DNA from: Alloyangia pacifica
GTDB lineage: Bacteria; Pseudomonadota; Alphaproteobacteria; Rhodobacterales; Rhodobacteraceae
Length of the DNA stretch: 64,000 bases
Assembly (NCBI RefSeq): GCF_900116195.1
Contig: NZ_FOZW01000002.1
Span: 248,001-312,000, forward strand
Direction: 5' to 3'
The notes beneath the pieces were generated by a model, which saw only the letters and a program-made list of their open reading frames with translations, ran no database searches and was not told where the DNA came from. Position numbers and translations under genes: made by a program. Within the stretch, counting starts at the first letter, position 1. The number at the start of each line of letters is the position of its first letter. This document shows, piece by piece, positions 16,886 to 24,941 of the stretch.

Positions 16886-17647
16886 GTGAAAATCCTGATT
16901 CTTGAGGATGCGGCAGCGGCGGCCGAACGCGCGGCGGAGATCATTGCCGCGCAGGTGACCGCGAAGCCCGGGTCGGTGCTGGGCCTCGCTACGGGCGGCA
17001 CGATGGAGGCCGTCTACGAACGGTTGATCGCCCTGCACCGGGCGGGCAGCGCCTCCTTTGCCGGGGCGTCGAGTTTCAATCTCGACGAATACGTCGGGCT
17101 GGCCGGGGATCACCCCTGCTCCTATCGCCGGTACATGGCCGAAAAGCTCTTTGACCAGATCGACATCGCCCCCGGCGCGGCGCATCTGCCCATGGGCGAG
17201 GCGGCGGATCCGGAGGCCGAGGCGGCGCGCTACGAGGCCGCCATCGTCGCGGCGGGGGACATCGACCTGCAGCTGCTCGGGCTCGGGCTGAATGGCCATA
17301 TCGGGTTCAACGAGCCGACTTCCAGCCTCACGTCGATCACCCGGCTGAAGACGCTGGAGCGCTCCACCCGTGAGGCCAACAGCCGCTATTTCCCGGACGG
17401 CGACGAGCCGCCACGGCTGGCGATCACCATGGGCATCGGCACGATCATGCGGGCGCGTGAGGTGCTTCTGGTGGCCACCGGCGCGGCCAAGGCGCGGGCG
17501 GTGGCGCAGGTGATCGAGGGTCCGGTCTCGGCGCGCTGGCCGGGCAGCGTGCTGCAGATGCACCGCCATGCGACGCTGGTGCTCGACCGGGCGGCGGCCA
17601 GCGAGCTGGAGCTGATCGACTACTATCTCGACGTGCACCCCGAGTAG
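16886..17647 (+). CDS. nagB: Glucosamine-6-phosphate deaminase
   Basis: A 253-residue NagB with GTG start. It shows ATGGTM near residues 35-40, SFNLDEYVG with catalytic Asp67, and LGLNGHIGFNEP with His138 and Glu143. The residue matching Asp141 of the E. coli enzyme is Asn136, a variation I recall from Bacillus-type NagB. It converts glucosamine 6-phosphate to fructose 6-phosphate and ammonia. It is linked to ridA rather than to nagA, which lies 13 kb away behind the same kind of operator. A hairpin shared with cutC ends the unit. Confidence 0.92.
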   Translation: MKILILEDAAAAAERAAEIIAAQVTAKPGSVLGLATGGTMEAVYERLIALHRAGSASFAGASSFNLDEYVGLAGDHPCSYRRYMAEKLFDQIDIAPGAAHLPMGEAADPEAEAARYEAAIVAAGDIDLQLLGLGLNGHIGFNEPTSSLTSITRLKTLERSTREANSRYFPDGDEPPRLAITMGIGTIMRAREVLLVATGAAKARAVAQVIEGPVSARWPGSVLQMHRHATLVLDRAAASELELIDYYLDVHPE

Positions 17648-17671
17648 GGGGCGGCGCGGTTCGGTTCCGTG

Positions 17672-17695
17672 AAGGGCGGCCTCGGGGCCGCCCTT
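17672..17695. terminator. Hairpin between convergent nagB and cutC
   Basis: Nine-bp stem AAGGGCGGC with GCCGCCCTT and a 6-base loop. It starts 24 bases after the nagB stop and abuts the cutC stop, so it can end both transcripts. Confidence 0.75.
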
Positions 17696-17696
17696 G

Positions 17697-18422
17697 TCAT
17701 GTCCGGAGAAGCCGCTTCAGCCCGGCCACCGTGGCCGCATCCGTGCGCCGTGCGCCCTCGGGCTGGAAGCCGAAGCGGGCGATGGCGCCTGTCCCGGGGT
17801 CCGGATGCGAGGCCGAGGCATGAACCTCGGCCGGGTCCAGCGCTTCGATCAGCGCGGGCAGGGTGGCGGCGGAGACGCCGGCCCCGGGCATGATGGCGAT
17901 CCGGCCAGCAGCGTGGGCCGTCATCTGCCGCAGTCGGGCGAGCCCCTCGGTGGCCGATGCGGCGCCGCCCGAGCTGAGGATGCGAGAAGCCCCGAGATCG
18001 GCCGCCTGATCTATCGCGGTCAGAGGGTCTTCCATGAGGTCGATGCAGCGGTGAAGGGTGATGTCGAGGCCCCGCGCCGTGCTCACCAGCCGCCGCATGA
18101 CGGCTAGGTCGAGCGTTACACCGCCTGGCTCGCTGCGCGTTGCGCCGATCACCACGCCTGCGAGTCCGGCGCGCGCGACGGCGGCAATCTCCACCTCCAT
18201 GGCCGTGACCTCGTCTGCGTTCCAGTCAAAGCCCCCGGCGCGGGGGCGGATCATCGCCATGACAGGGACAGGCGCGCGCGCCGCAAGCGCGATCAGCCCC
18301 GCCGTCGGCGTCAGCCCGCCGAGTGCCAGCGCCGAGCACAGCTCGATCCGGTCCGCGCCGCCCTCGATGGCGGCAGCCAGCCCGTCGGGGCTGTCGACGC
18401 AAATCTCCAGAATGCGGGTCAT
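17697..18422 (-). CDS. cutC: CutC-family TIM barrel protein
   Basis: A 241-residue CutC. LEICVDSPDGLAAAIEGGADRIEL opens the protein in shorter blocks (LEICVDS, GGADRIELCS), then LGGLTPTAG, MIRPRAGGF and HASAS, all family signatures. The start at 18422 has AAGGAG. CutC was named for copper tolerance, but the biochemical role is unproven and the fold is a sugar/amino acid-type barrel. It lies 20 bases downstream of the MFS gene, last in the presumed RpiR-M81-MFS-CutC transcript. The context argues for a role in sugar or D-amino-acid breakdown rather than in copper handling. Confidence 0.88.
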   Translation of the reverse strand: MTRILEICVDSPDGLAAAIEGGADRIELCSALALGGLTPTAGLIALAARAPVPVMAMIRPRAGGFDWNADEVTAMEVEIAAVARAGLAGVVIGATRSEPGGVTLDLAVMRRLVSTARGLDITLHRCIDLMEDPLTAIDQAADLGASRILSSGGAASATEGLARLRQMTAHAAGRIAIMPGAGVSAATLPALIEALDPAEVHASASHPDPGTGAIARFGFQPEGARRTDAATVAGLKRLLRT

Positions 18423-18442
18423 TTCGGCTCCTTCGGGTTGGA

Positions 18443-19648
18443 TCAATGGATCGGCCGCCAGCGTTCCAGTGCCACGAGCCCCAGCGCCCCGGCAAGCCCG
18501 ACCACAATCCCCATGGCCGCGACGGTGGCATAGCTGCCGATGCTGGTGCCGAGGCCGAAAAGCCCGGCGGCGATGGCTCCTGCGAGAAACAGGTTCAGCG
18601 AGATGAGCGAGGCCGAAAGGCCGGGGCGGTCGGCGATCAGCTCCTGCAGGTAGCCCAGCGGCAGGGTGATCAGCGCCGAGGCAGCGGTGCCGCCGAGGAA
18701 GGCCCCCGCGATGATCATGCCGGGCGAGGAGGCCATGGCAATGGTGCCGAGGTAGCCGGTGTAGAGCGCCATGGCGATGGCCAGTGTGGTGACCGTCGAG
18801 ATGTAGCGGGTGACCCGTGCCCAGGCGAGCAGGAAGACCAATTCCATCCCCGCAACGATGCCCACCGCGATCCCGACGTCACCGGTGGTGCCCCCGGCCC
18901 GCCCGGTCATGATCAGCGGCATGACGGCGGCATGCACGTGGATGGCGGAGGTGATCGCGGCGGTGCCGAGGACGCGCAGTGCCACCGAAGGGCGCGCGAG
19001 CAGTCCGAAGGCGCCGAGCAGCGAGACTTTCGGCGGCCGCCTTGCGGGATCGCCGCTGCCACCGCGCGGCATGGTTAGCTTCAGCACGATGAGCACCGCC
19101 GTCGCTGCGAGCGCCGCCACGAGGAAGGCCGGCAGCATCGAGCCGCGTCCTGCCAGCGCAAAGCCCAGCACCCCCGGCACGAGGATCCAGGCCGCCGAGA
19201 CCATGCCGCGCAGGGCCGAGGACATGGCGGCGCGGTCGGCGGCGGGCAGCCCCTCGGAGAATACGCGCCCGGCGGCAAAGAGCATGGGCACCAGCCCGTT
19301 GAAGATCGACACCGGCAGCAGCAGTGCGAGCACGAAGACCGCCGGATGCGGGAAGAGGAAGATCGCGCCGTATCCGGCGATGCCGACGGCGGCGAGCCAC
19401 ATCAGGAGCTTGCGGTAACCGGTGTCGCGGTCCGCCAGCGTGCCGAGGTAGATCGAGGCGATCACGTTGATGACCGCCGCGCAGAGGGTGAGCGCCGAGA
19501 AGGCGGCGTCCGACAGCCCCAGCTCGCGGATCGCCACCACCGACTTGTAGGGCGCGGTCGAGGCCGCCGCGATGCCGCAGCAGAAGACCGCCGCGGCGCA
19601 GGCGCGCAGGCCTTTCGAGGCGTTGAGGGATTTGAGAATGTCGAACAT
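18443..19648 (-). CDS. MFS transporter, sugar-efflux-transporter-like
   Basis: A 401-residue protein with about 12 hydrophobic helices in two halves. LGTLADRDTGYRKLLM at the loop between helices 2 and 3 is the MFS motif A region. A long basic loop (around residues 190-205) joins the halves. Overall look and length resemble the SetA/SotB-type sugar exporters, but direction and cargo cannot be shown. It sits between M81 peptidase and cutC on the same strand. A hairpin in the gap upstream could lower its expression relative to the peptidase. Confidence 0.8.
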   Translation of the reverse strand: MFDILKSLNASKGLRACAAAVFCCGIAAASTAPYKSVVAIRELGLSDAAFSALTLCAAVINVIASIYLGTLADRDTGYRKLLMWLAAVGIAGYGAIFLFPHPAVFVLALLLPVSIFNGLVPMLFAAGRVFSEGLPAADRAAMSSALRGMVSAAWILVPGVLGFALAGRGSMLPAFLVAALAATAVLIVLKLTMPRGGSGDPARRPPKVSLLGAFGLLARPSVALRVLGTAAITSAIHVHAAVMPLIMTGRAGGTTGDVGIAVGIVAGMELVFLLAWARVTRYISTVTTLAIAMALYTGYLGTIAMASSPGMIIAGAFLGGTAASALITLPLGYLQELIADRPGLSASLISLNLFLAGAIAAGLFGLGTSIGSYATVAAMGIVVGLAGALGLVALERWRPIH

Positions 19649-19700
19649 CGGGCTCTCGGAGGTGGGCGGCCCGCAGGTCGCGGCAATGCGGTCGTGCTTT

Positions 19701-19726
19701 GACGCGGCGCATTTACACGCCGCGTC
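19701..19726 (-). other. Intercistronic hairpin between M81 peptidase and MFS gene
   Basis: Perfect 9-bp stem, GACGCGGCG with CGCCGCGTC, 8-base AT-rich loop. There is no run of T after it in the direction of transcription, so partial termination or mRNA stabilisation is more likely than full termination. Confidence 0.55.
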
Positions 19727-19749
19727 TGGGGATATGTGTTCTTAGGAGG

Positions 19750-21192
19750 TCACGCGCGGGCAGAGCGGGTCGGAGCCGGGGTGAATGTCGCCTCCAGGTC
19801 CCAGGGGTAGATGCCCGGCGCGCGGTGGTGGCTCTCGAGCCGCGGGATGTCCTGGTTCACCACGCCATCGGTCAGCGCCATGAGGTTCGGGTTGGCGATC
19901 GGCGCGAGGTCCGGGGACAGGTAGCCCGACTTCACCACCAGCAGGCCGACCTTGCGCGGATCGAGTCCGAGCAGTTCGAAGTCTTCGAAATTGTGGTAGG
20001 GCCTGCGTCGAGCCGCGAGCACGAGGGTGATGCCACCGGTCTTCACCACTGCCTGGGCAAAGGCGCCGCCCGCACCCTCCACGAGATTGACCACGGTGAA
20101 GCGCGCAGTGGCGCTCTCGCCCGCCGGGTCGAGCTTCGCGCCCACGGTCAGTTCCAGCTCGGCACCGGTGCCTGCTGCGAAACAGGCGGCGACGGCCTCG
20201 GGGTCGGTGATCCCGGCGATCAGCGCATCCTGCCAGTCGCGCGCGATCAGCGCTTTCAGCACCAGCCCGTTGTCACCGACTCCGCCGCCGGTGGGGTTGT
20301 CGCCGCTCTCGGCGAGGATCACCGGCGCGGTGCCCGCATTGGCCGCAATCTCCAGCATCTCGTCCAGCGGGCCGGTCACCGGGCCGAAGGCGAAACCGCC
20401 GCGCGCGTCCCAGTAGGCCTGCGCCAGCTCGGTCGCCACGGCCTCGGCCTCGGCGGCGTCGGTGCCGGTGACGATGGCGGCGGCGGTGCCGCGCGGCTCG
20501 TCCGCCCAGACGTAGCCGACCATCTGGTCGGCGGACCAGATGCCGGGGCGCGTGTCATGGCCGGGCAGGGCGGCGTAGAGCGATTTCGCCGGCTCATCCT
20601 CGGTCGAGGAGCGCTCGCCGGGCATCAGCACCGGGATCTTCGCCCAGGTGACGAAGGGGCGCTCGCCGCTGCGCAGGCAGCGCAGCAGCATCTCCCAGGC
20701 GCGCCCCATGGTCTCGGCCACGTCGATATGCGGCGCGGTGCGATAGGCGGCGAACATGTCGATCTGGTCGATGATCCGCTGGCTGACATTGCCATGCAGG
20801 TCGTAGCTGACCGAGATCGGCACCTCGGGGCCGACGAGATCGCGCACCGCCTTGATCCAGTCGCCCTCGGCGTCCCACATACCGTCCACATGCATCGCGC
20901 CATGCATGGCGAGGTAGACCCCATCGAGCGGCAGCGCCGCCTCGAGCCGGGACAGCAGGTCGGACTTGAAGCCCTCGTAGGCGGCGCGGTCCACCGGACC
21001 GCCGGGCACGGCGCGGGCGTGCAACAGCGGCAGGATCTCCACGTCGTCCTGCTGCAGGAAGGCGAAATAGTCCGAGGCGGTCAGCGCGTCGCCGCGCATC
21101 ACGGCGAAATCCTCTGCGCGAATGAGCACCGGGTTGTAGGTCGAGCATTCGGTATGGATGCCGCCGACGGCAATCCGTTTCTTCGTGGTCAT
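19750..21192 (-). CDS. M81-family (MlrC-type) metallopeptidase, copy 1
   Basis: A 480-residue DUF1485/MlrC protein. Signatures are IAVGGIHTECSTYNP at the N terminus, VYLAMHGAMHVDG and SYDLHGNVS with metal-binding histidines in the MlrC_N domain, and ESGDNPTGGGVGDNG at the junction to the C-terminal domain. The founding member linearises small peptides of microcystin breakdown in the cytoplasm; most relatives sit in sugar or D-amino acid operons with unknown substrate. It follows the RpiR gene by 68 bases on the same strand. A second, divergent copy lies at 32,784. Confidence 0.87.
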   Translation of the reverse strand: MTTKKRIAVGGIHTECSTYNPVLIRAEDFAVMRGDALTASDYFAFLQQDDVEILPLLHARAVPGGPVDRAAYEGFKSDLLSRLEAALPLDGVYLAMHGAMHVDGMWDAEGDWIKAVRDLVGPEVPISVSYDLHGNVSQRIIDQIDMFAAYRTAPHIDVAETMGRAWEMLLRCLRSGERPFVTWAKIPVLMPGERSSTEDEPAKSLYAALPGHDTRPGIWSADQMVGYVWADEPRGTAAAIVTGTDAAEAEAVATELAQAYWDARGGFAFGPVTGPLDEMLEIAANAGTAPVILAESGDNPTGGGVGDNGLVLKALIARDWQDALIAGITDPEAVAACFAAGTGAELELTVGAKLDPAGESATARFTVVNLVEGAGGAFAQAVVKTGGITLVLAARRRPYHNFEDFELLGLDPRKVGLLVVKSGYLSPDLAPIANPNLMALTDGVVNQDIPRLESHHRAPGIYPWDLEATFTPAPTRSARA

Positions 21193-21260
21193 GGTGGTCT
21201 GGCCTGTTGGTCTGGCGTTGCGGAGGGGGCCGCTTTGGCGCGACCTCTTGGGGAGGGGGC

Positions 21261-22124
21261 TCAGTCGCCCAGAAGCTGCCGGTCGTCGCCGTCGCGGTGG
21301 CGGATCAGGCTCTCCTTGATCCGGCGCAGGGTGGCGGCGCTCTCGGTGCGGTTGGTGTAGGCGACAAGGTTGGCGAGGATGTCGACCACTGCCAGCATGG
21401 CGTAGCGGGTCGACGTGGGGCGGAAGATGTTCTCGCCCTCGGGCAGGTCGACCGAAAGCACCACGTCCGCAGCCTCGGCCACGGGAGAGGTGGATTGCGT
21501 CAGCGCGATGGTCTTTGCCCCCTGGTCGCGGGCGAGTTCGAAGGCGCGGACCAGCTCGGCGTTGCGCCCCGAGAAGGACGAGCCGATCACCACGTCGTGC
21601 GGCGTCACCGCCGAGGCCTGCATCATCTGCATGCCGTGGTCGGTGGTGGAGGTGATCCGCTTGCCGAGCCGGAACAGCCGGTTCTGCAGCTCGTTGACGA
21701 TCATCGAGGAATTGCCGCCAGAGCCGAAGGCATAGATCATCTCGGCCCGTGCGAGGGTTTCGGCAGCGCGCTCCATCGCCGCCATGTCGAGCGCATCATG
21801 CATCATGAACAGCGCCTTCTGGGCCTTGGTCACGATGTCCTCTGCGACCTCGGAGGGCGTGGAGGAACGCGCCTCGGGGCGCAGGTAGCGCAGCCCGACG
21901 TAAGAGGATTTGGCCAGCGTCACCTTGAAGTCGGAAAAGGAGTTGCAGCCGAGACGGCGGCAGAAGCGGGTCACCGTCGGCGGCGACACTTCGGCCCTTG
22001 CGGCGAGGTCGGTTATCGAGGCATTGGTGGCAAAGTCGATATCCTTCAGCACCAGATCGGCGATCCGCTGCTCGGATTGCGAGAGCTTCAGCCCCTCCTG
22101 CATCAGCGTGGCAAAGATATCCAT
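21261..22124 (-). CDS. MurR/RpiR-family transcriptional regulator
   Basis: A 287-residue regulator. Residues 1-77 are the RpiR helix-turn-helix domain (KLSQSEQRIADLV; SITDLAARAEVSPPTVTRFCRRLGC in shorter blocks), and residues about 115-265 form a SIS sugar-phosphate binding domain with FGSGGNSSMI and SSFSGRNAE loops. GGAGGGG precedes the ATG at 22124. A perfect 13-bp palindrome lies 61 bases upstream, so it probably regulates itself. SIS effectors are phosphosugars, fitting control of amino sugar genes. It is the only RpiR in the window and the best candidate reader of all eight 13-bp dyads. Confidence 0.9.
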   Translation of the reverse strand: MDIFATLMQEGLKLSQSEQRIADLVLKDIDFATNASITDLAARAEVSPPTVTRFCRRLGCNSFSDFKVTLAKSSYVGLRYLRPEARSSTPSEVAEDIVTKAQKALFMMHDALDMAAMERAAETLARAEMIYAFGSGGNSSMIVNELQNRLFRLGKRITSTTDHGMQMMQASAVTPHDVVIGSSFSGRNAELVRAFELARDQGAKTIALTQSTSPVAEAADVVLSVDLPEGENIFRPTSTRYAMLAVVDILANLVAYTNRTESAATLRRIKESLIRHRDGDDRQLLGD

Positions 22125-22184
22125 GGCCCGTCCCCTCCGGCAGTTTCGTCGGTCGCCGGCCATGGTTGAAAACACCCCGGAACC

Positions 22185-22271
22185 GAAAATCATTTTCTTA
22201 TTTTCGTTGACACTCTGGCATGGGCCTAGAAAAGTAACCAGAGTTTTCGCTCGAACACGAAAAAAATTTGC
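22185..22271. promoter_or_regulatory. Perfect 13-bp palindrome plus weaker copy, proposed RpiR operators (rpiR / NTF2-like operon)
   Basis: GAAAATCATTTTC at 22185-22197 is a perfect palindrome. GAAAAAAATTTGC at 22259-22271 is the weaker partner (10 of 13 matches), start-to-start 74 bp. A TTGACA hexamer lies at 22207-22212 but no clear -10 follows. A TTTTCG/CGAAAA dyad at 22244-22264 overlaps the second site. The region separates the divergent RpiR and NTF2-like genes. Confidence 0.72.
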
Positions 22272-22298
22272 AACACAACAACAGAAGAGGCCGCAGAA

Positions 22299-22784
22299 AT
22301 GCGTGATCCGATGCAGAACCCCTTCGCGCCGGAAGACAGCGCCCGTCATGCCATCTGGGAGATGCTGGTGCCGCGCGACATCGATGCCTTCATCGGTGCC
22401 GACTGGGGGATGATCGAAGGCGATTTCATCTCCGAGAACTTCATCGGGATGAACGGCAACTTCGATCCCGATCCGCAGAACTGGGGGCTCTCCTTCGGCT
22501 CGCTCGATGCCTATCGCGACGAATGGCTGCGGCAGGCCGCCGAGGGGCAGAAGACCGACTATGCCGAGGATCAGCGCGCGGGCATCTTCCGGGCGACGAA
22601 ACTCGAGGAGATCGAGATCGACGGGCCGGTCGCGCTGGTGCGCAAGAAGTTCGATGGCACGATCAAGCGCGCCGATGGCGGCGAGGATCGGCTGCTGTGG
22701 CAGACGCTCTATACCTGCCGCGAGACGGCGGACGGCTGGAAGATCGCCGGCTTCGTGGGCTACCTGCCCTATGGGGGGCACTGA
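22299..22784 (+). CDS. NTF2-like (SnoaL-type) fold protein of unknown function
   Basis: A 161-residue protein rich in aromatic residues. The C-terminal half (FRATKLEEIEIDGPVALVRKKF in shorter blocks, then LLWQTLYTCRETADGWKIAGFVGYLPYG) has the strand pattern of the NTF2/SnoaL cone fold, with the typical W-K-I-A-x-F-x-G-Y-L end. Such proteins bind or isomerise small molecules in the cytoplasm. AAGAGG precedes the ATG. Its stop overlaps the next ATG (ATGA), so it is translated together with the PLP enzyme and may act on its product or substrate. Confidence 0.7.
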   Translation: MRDPMQNPFAPEDSARHAIWEMLVPRDIDAFIGADWGMIEGDFISENFIGMNGNFDPDPQNWGLSFGSLDAYRDEWLRQAAEGQKTDYAEDQRAGIFRATKLEEIEIDGPVALVRKKFDGTIKRADGGEDRLLWQTLYTCRETADGWKIAGFVGYLPYGGH

Positions 22785-23881
22785 TGCCGGAGATCGCGAA
22801 CATCTGGCCCGCCCCCGGCACGCCGCTCACCGAGCTTCTGACCCCGCTGCCGGTTATCGACGAAGCGCGCATGGCCGCCAACATCGCGCGCGCTCAGGCA
22901 CATATGAATAGCCTCGGCCGGGCCTTCCGGCCGCATATCAAGACCCACAAGCTGCCGGAGGTGGCGCGCGCGCAGATCGAGGCGGGTGCGGTGGGGATCA
23001 ACTGCCAGAAGGTGACAGAGGCAGAGGTCTTCGCCGCGGCGGGCTTCGACGACATACTGATCACCTACAACATCCTCGGGGCCGCGCGGCTGGCGCGGCT
23101 CAAGGCGCTGAACACGAAGGTCGGGCATCTGTCGGTGACGGCGGACAGCTCCGAAGTGGTGGCCGGGCTTGCCGCGACCTTCGGAGCCGAAGAGCCGCTC
23201 ACGGTGCTGGTCGAATGCGATACGGGGGGCAAGCGGTGCGGCGTGCAGACACCCGAGGCGGCGGCGGCGCTGGCAGGCGAGATCGCGGCGACCGAAGGGC
23301 TGCGCTTCGGCGGGCTGATGACCTACCCGGCCCCGGGAGGGGCAGTGGCGGTCGAGGCTTTCGTGACCGGAGCCAAGGCGCTGCTGGACGAGGCGAGCCT
23401 TGAGTGCCCGGTGGTGACGGTCGGCGGTACGCCGGACTTCTTCGCCGCCGGAGATATCCCCTCGGCCACCGAACACCGTGCCGGGACCTATGTCTACAAC
23501 GACCGCGCCATGGTGCGGGCGGGACATGCCAGCCTTGACGACTGCGCCATGCACATCCTCGTCACCGTGGTCTCGCGCCCGACGCCGGACCGGGCGGTGA
23601 TCGACGCGGGATCGAAGGCGCTGACCTCCGACCTGCTGGGGTTCGAGGACCACGGGCTCATCGTCGAATACCCCGGCGCGCGGATCACCGGGCTGTCGGA
23701 GGAGCATGGCGTGGTGGACCTCTCGGACATCGAGGGTGAGGGGCCAAAGGTCGGCGACGTGCTGCGGGTCATTCCCAACCACACCTGCGTGGTCACCAAT
23801 CTCTTTGACCGGATGGTGTTCCACGACGGCGCGGTTGTCACGCGGGTGCTCGAGGTGGCGGCGCGCAGCACCGTCTGGTGA
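22784..23881 (+). CDS. D-threonine aldolase / D-serine dehydratase-type PLP enzyme
   Basis: A 365-residue fold-type III PLP enzyme (alanine racemase N-terminal barrel). RPHIKTHK carries the PLP lysine (Lys53). NHTCVV gives His333 and Cys335, the H-x-C metal pair of D-threonine aldolase and D-serine dehydratase. Expected products are glycine plus an aldehyde, or a 2-keto acid via aminoacrylate. It overlaps the NTF2-like gene at its start. With RidA in the same proposed regulon, an aminoacrylate-forming or D-hydroxyamino-acid-cleaving step is plausible. Confidence 0.87.
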   Translation: MPEIANIWPAPGTPLTELLTPLPVIDEARMAANIARAQAHMNSLGRAFRPHIKTHKLPEVARAQIEAGAVGINCQKVTEAEVFAAAGFDDILITYNILGAARLARLKALNTKVGHLSVTADSSEVVAGLAATFGAEEPLTVLVECDTGGKRCGVQTPEAAAALAGEIAATEGLRFGGLMTYPAPGGAVAVEAFVTGAKALLDEASLECPVVTVGGTPDFFAAGDIPSATEHRAGTYVYNDRAMVRAGHASLDDCAMHILVTVVSRPTPDRAVIDAGSKALTSDLLGFEDHGLIVEYPGARITGLSEEHGVVDLSDIEGEGPKVGDVLRVIPNHTCVVTNLFDRMVFHDGAVVTRVLEVAARSTVW

Positions 23882-23947
23882 GGGCCCGCGCAGAGCGTGG
23901 GTAGTCGGAGCACACCTGCCGGTGCTCTGCGCGAGAGAGGCGGCACG

Positions 23948-24835
23948 ATGGTGCGTCCGGACGAGTTTGCCATTGACGATGCCACCCTCGCGCGCCTGCT
24001 GCACGCGCAGGCCCCGGGCTGGACCGAGCTGCCGCTGCGCCGGCTTGCCTCCTCGGGGACCGACAACGCGATCTACCGGCTGGGCGAGCACCTTTGCGTC
24101 CGGGTGCCGCGCAGGCCCTCGGCGGAGGGTCTTCTGGCAAAGGAGATGGACTGGCTGCCGCGCCTCGGCGGCCTGCCGCTGGAGGTGCCGCACCTCAGGT
24201 TCCGCGGGCGGGGGGACGGGGTCTCGGTGCCCGATTTCGCCGTCCTCGACTGGATGGAGGGCGGTATCGCCTCGCCGGGGGCGATTGCCGACTGGCCTGA
24301 GGCGGCGCGGCAGCTGGCTGCCTTCCTTGGCGCTTTGCAGAGGCAGGACACGCGGGCCGCGCCGCGTGCCGGCGAGAGCAATCACAGGCGCGGCGTGGCA
24401 CTTCGGGACTTGAGCCCGGTGACGCGCGATTGCATCGACCTGCTGGCCGACGAGATCGACGCTGCGCCCGCCCGTCAACTCTGGGAAGACGCCTGCATCG
24501 CGGCGTTCCGCGGGCCGCCGGTCTGGCTGCACGGCGATCTCAAGGCGGACAACCTGATTGCCCGGGATGGCACTCTCTGCGGCGTCATAGACTGGGGGTT
24601 GGCGGCAATCGGGGATCCGGCCGTAGACCTTGCGGCCGCATGGTCCTGGGTGGCGCCCTCTGCCCGCGAGGACTTTCGAGACGCGCTGGATGTGGATGAT
24701 GTGGTTTGGCAGCGGGCCCGGGGCTGGGCGCTCTACGGGGCGGTCATCGCGTTGAGCTATTATCGCGGCGGCAGGAACGAGGCGCTCTGCCGCCAGTCGC
24801 GGCAGACCCTGGCGCGGCTCGGGCTGCTGCTCTAG
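23948..24835 (+). CDS. APH-fold phosphotransferase (small-molecule kinase)
   Basis: A 295-residue aminoglycoside-phosphotransferase-like kinase. The Brenner motif WLHGDLKADNLI gives catalytic Asp197 and Asn202; VIDWG gives metal-binding Asp215. The N-terminal lobe ends with VLDWMEGG as hinge. A resistance role is unlikely here: it sits 66 bases after the D-threonine-aldolase-like gene inside a sugar region. The same fold includes N-acetylhexosamine 1-kinases, homoserine and methylthioribose kinases, so phosphorylation of an amino sugar or hydroxyamino acid is the better guess. A shared terminator follows. Confidence 0.82.
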   Translation: MVRPDEFAIDDATLARLLHAQAPGWTELPLRRLASSGTDNAIYRLGEHLCVRVPRRPSAEGLLAKEMDWLPRLGGLPLEVPHLRFRGRGDGVSVPDFAVLDWMEGGIASPGAIADWPEAARQLAAFLGALQRQDTRAAPRAGESNHRRGVALRDLSPVTRDCIDLLADEIDAAPARQLWEDACIAAFRGPPVWLHGDLKADNLIARDGTLCGVIDWGLAAIGDPAVDLAAAWSWVAPSAREDFRDALDVDDVVWQRARGWALYGAVIALSYYRGGRNEALCRQSRQTLARLGLLL

Positions 24836-24866
24836 CGATTGCGGCACCGCTGGATACCTGAAAGCC

Positions 24867-24895
24867 AAAGCCCCCGCTGATCGAGCGGGGGCTTT
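24867..24895. terminator. Bidirectional terminator between APH-fold kinase and ABC ATPase
   Basis: Perfect 12-bp stem AAAGCCCCCGCT with loop GATCG and its complement. Placed between convergent genes, with A-rich and T-rich flanks usable from either side. Confidence 0.85.
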
Positions 24896-24941
24896 GCTGT
24901 CTCCGTGTCCGGCCCACAAGAACTGGACGGCATACCTGTTC

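Noticed and set aside
23948-24835. Antibiotic resistance gene (aminoglycoside phosphotransferase)
   Set aside because: Only the fold supports this. The operon context is catabolic and the same fold includes amino sugar and amino acid kinases.
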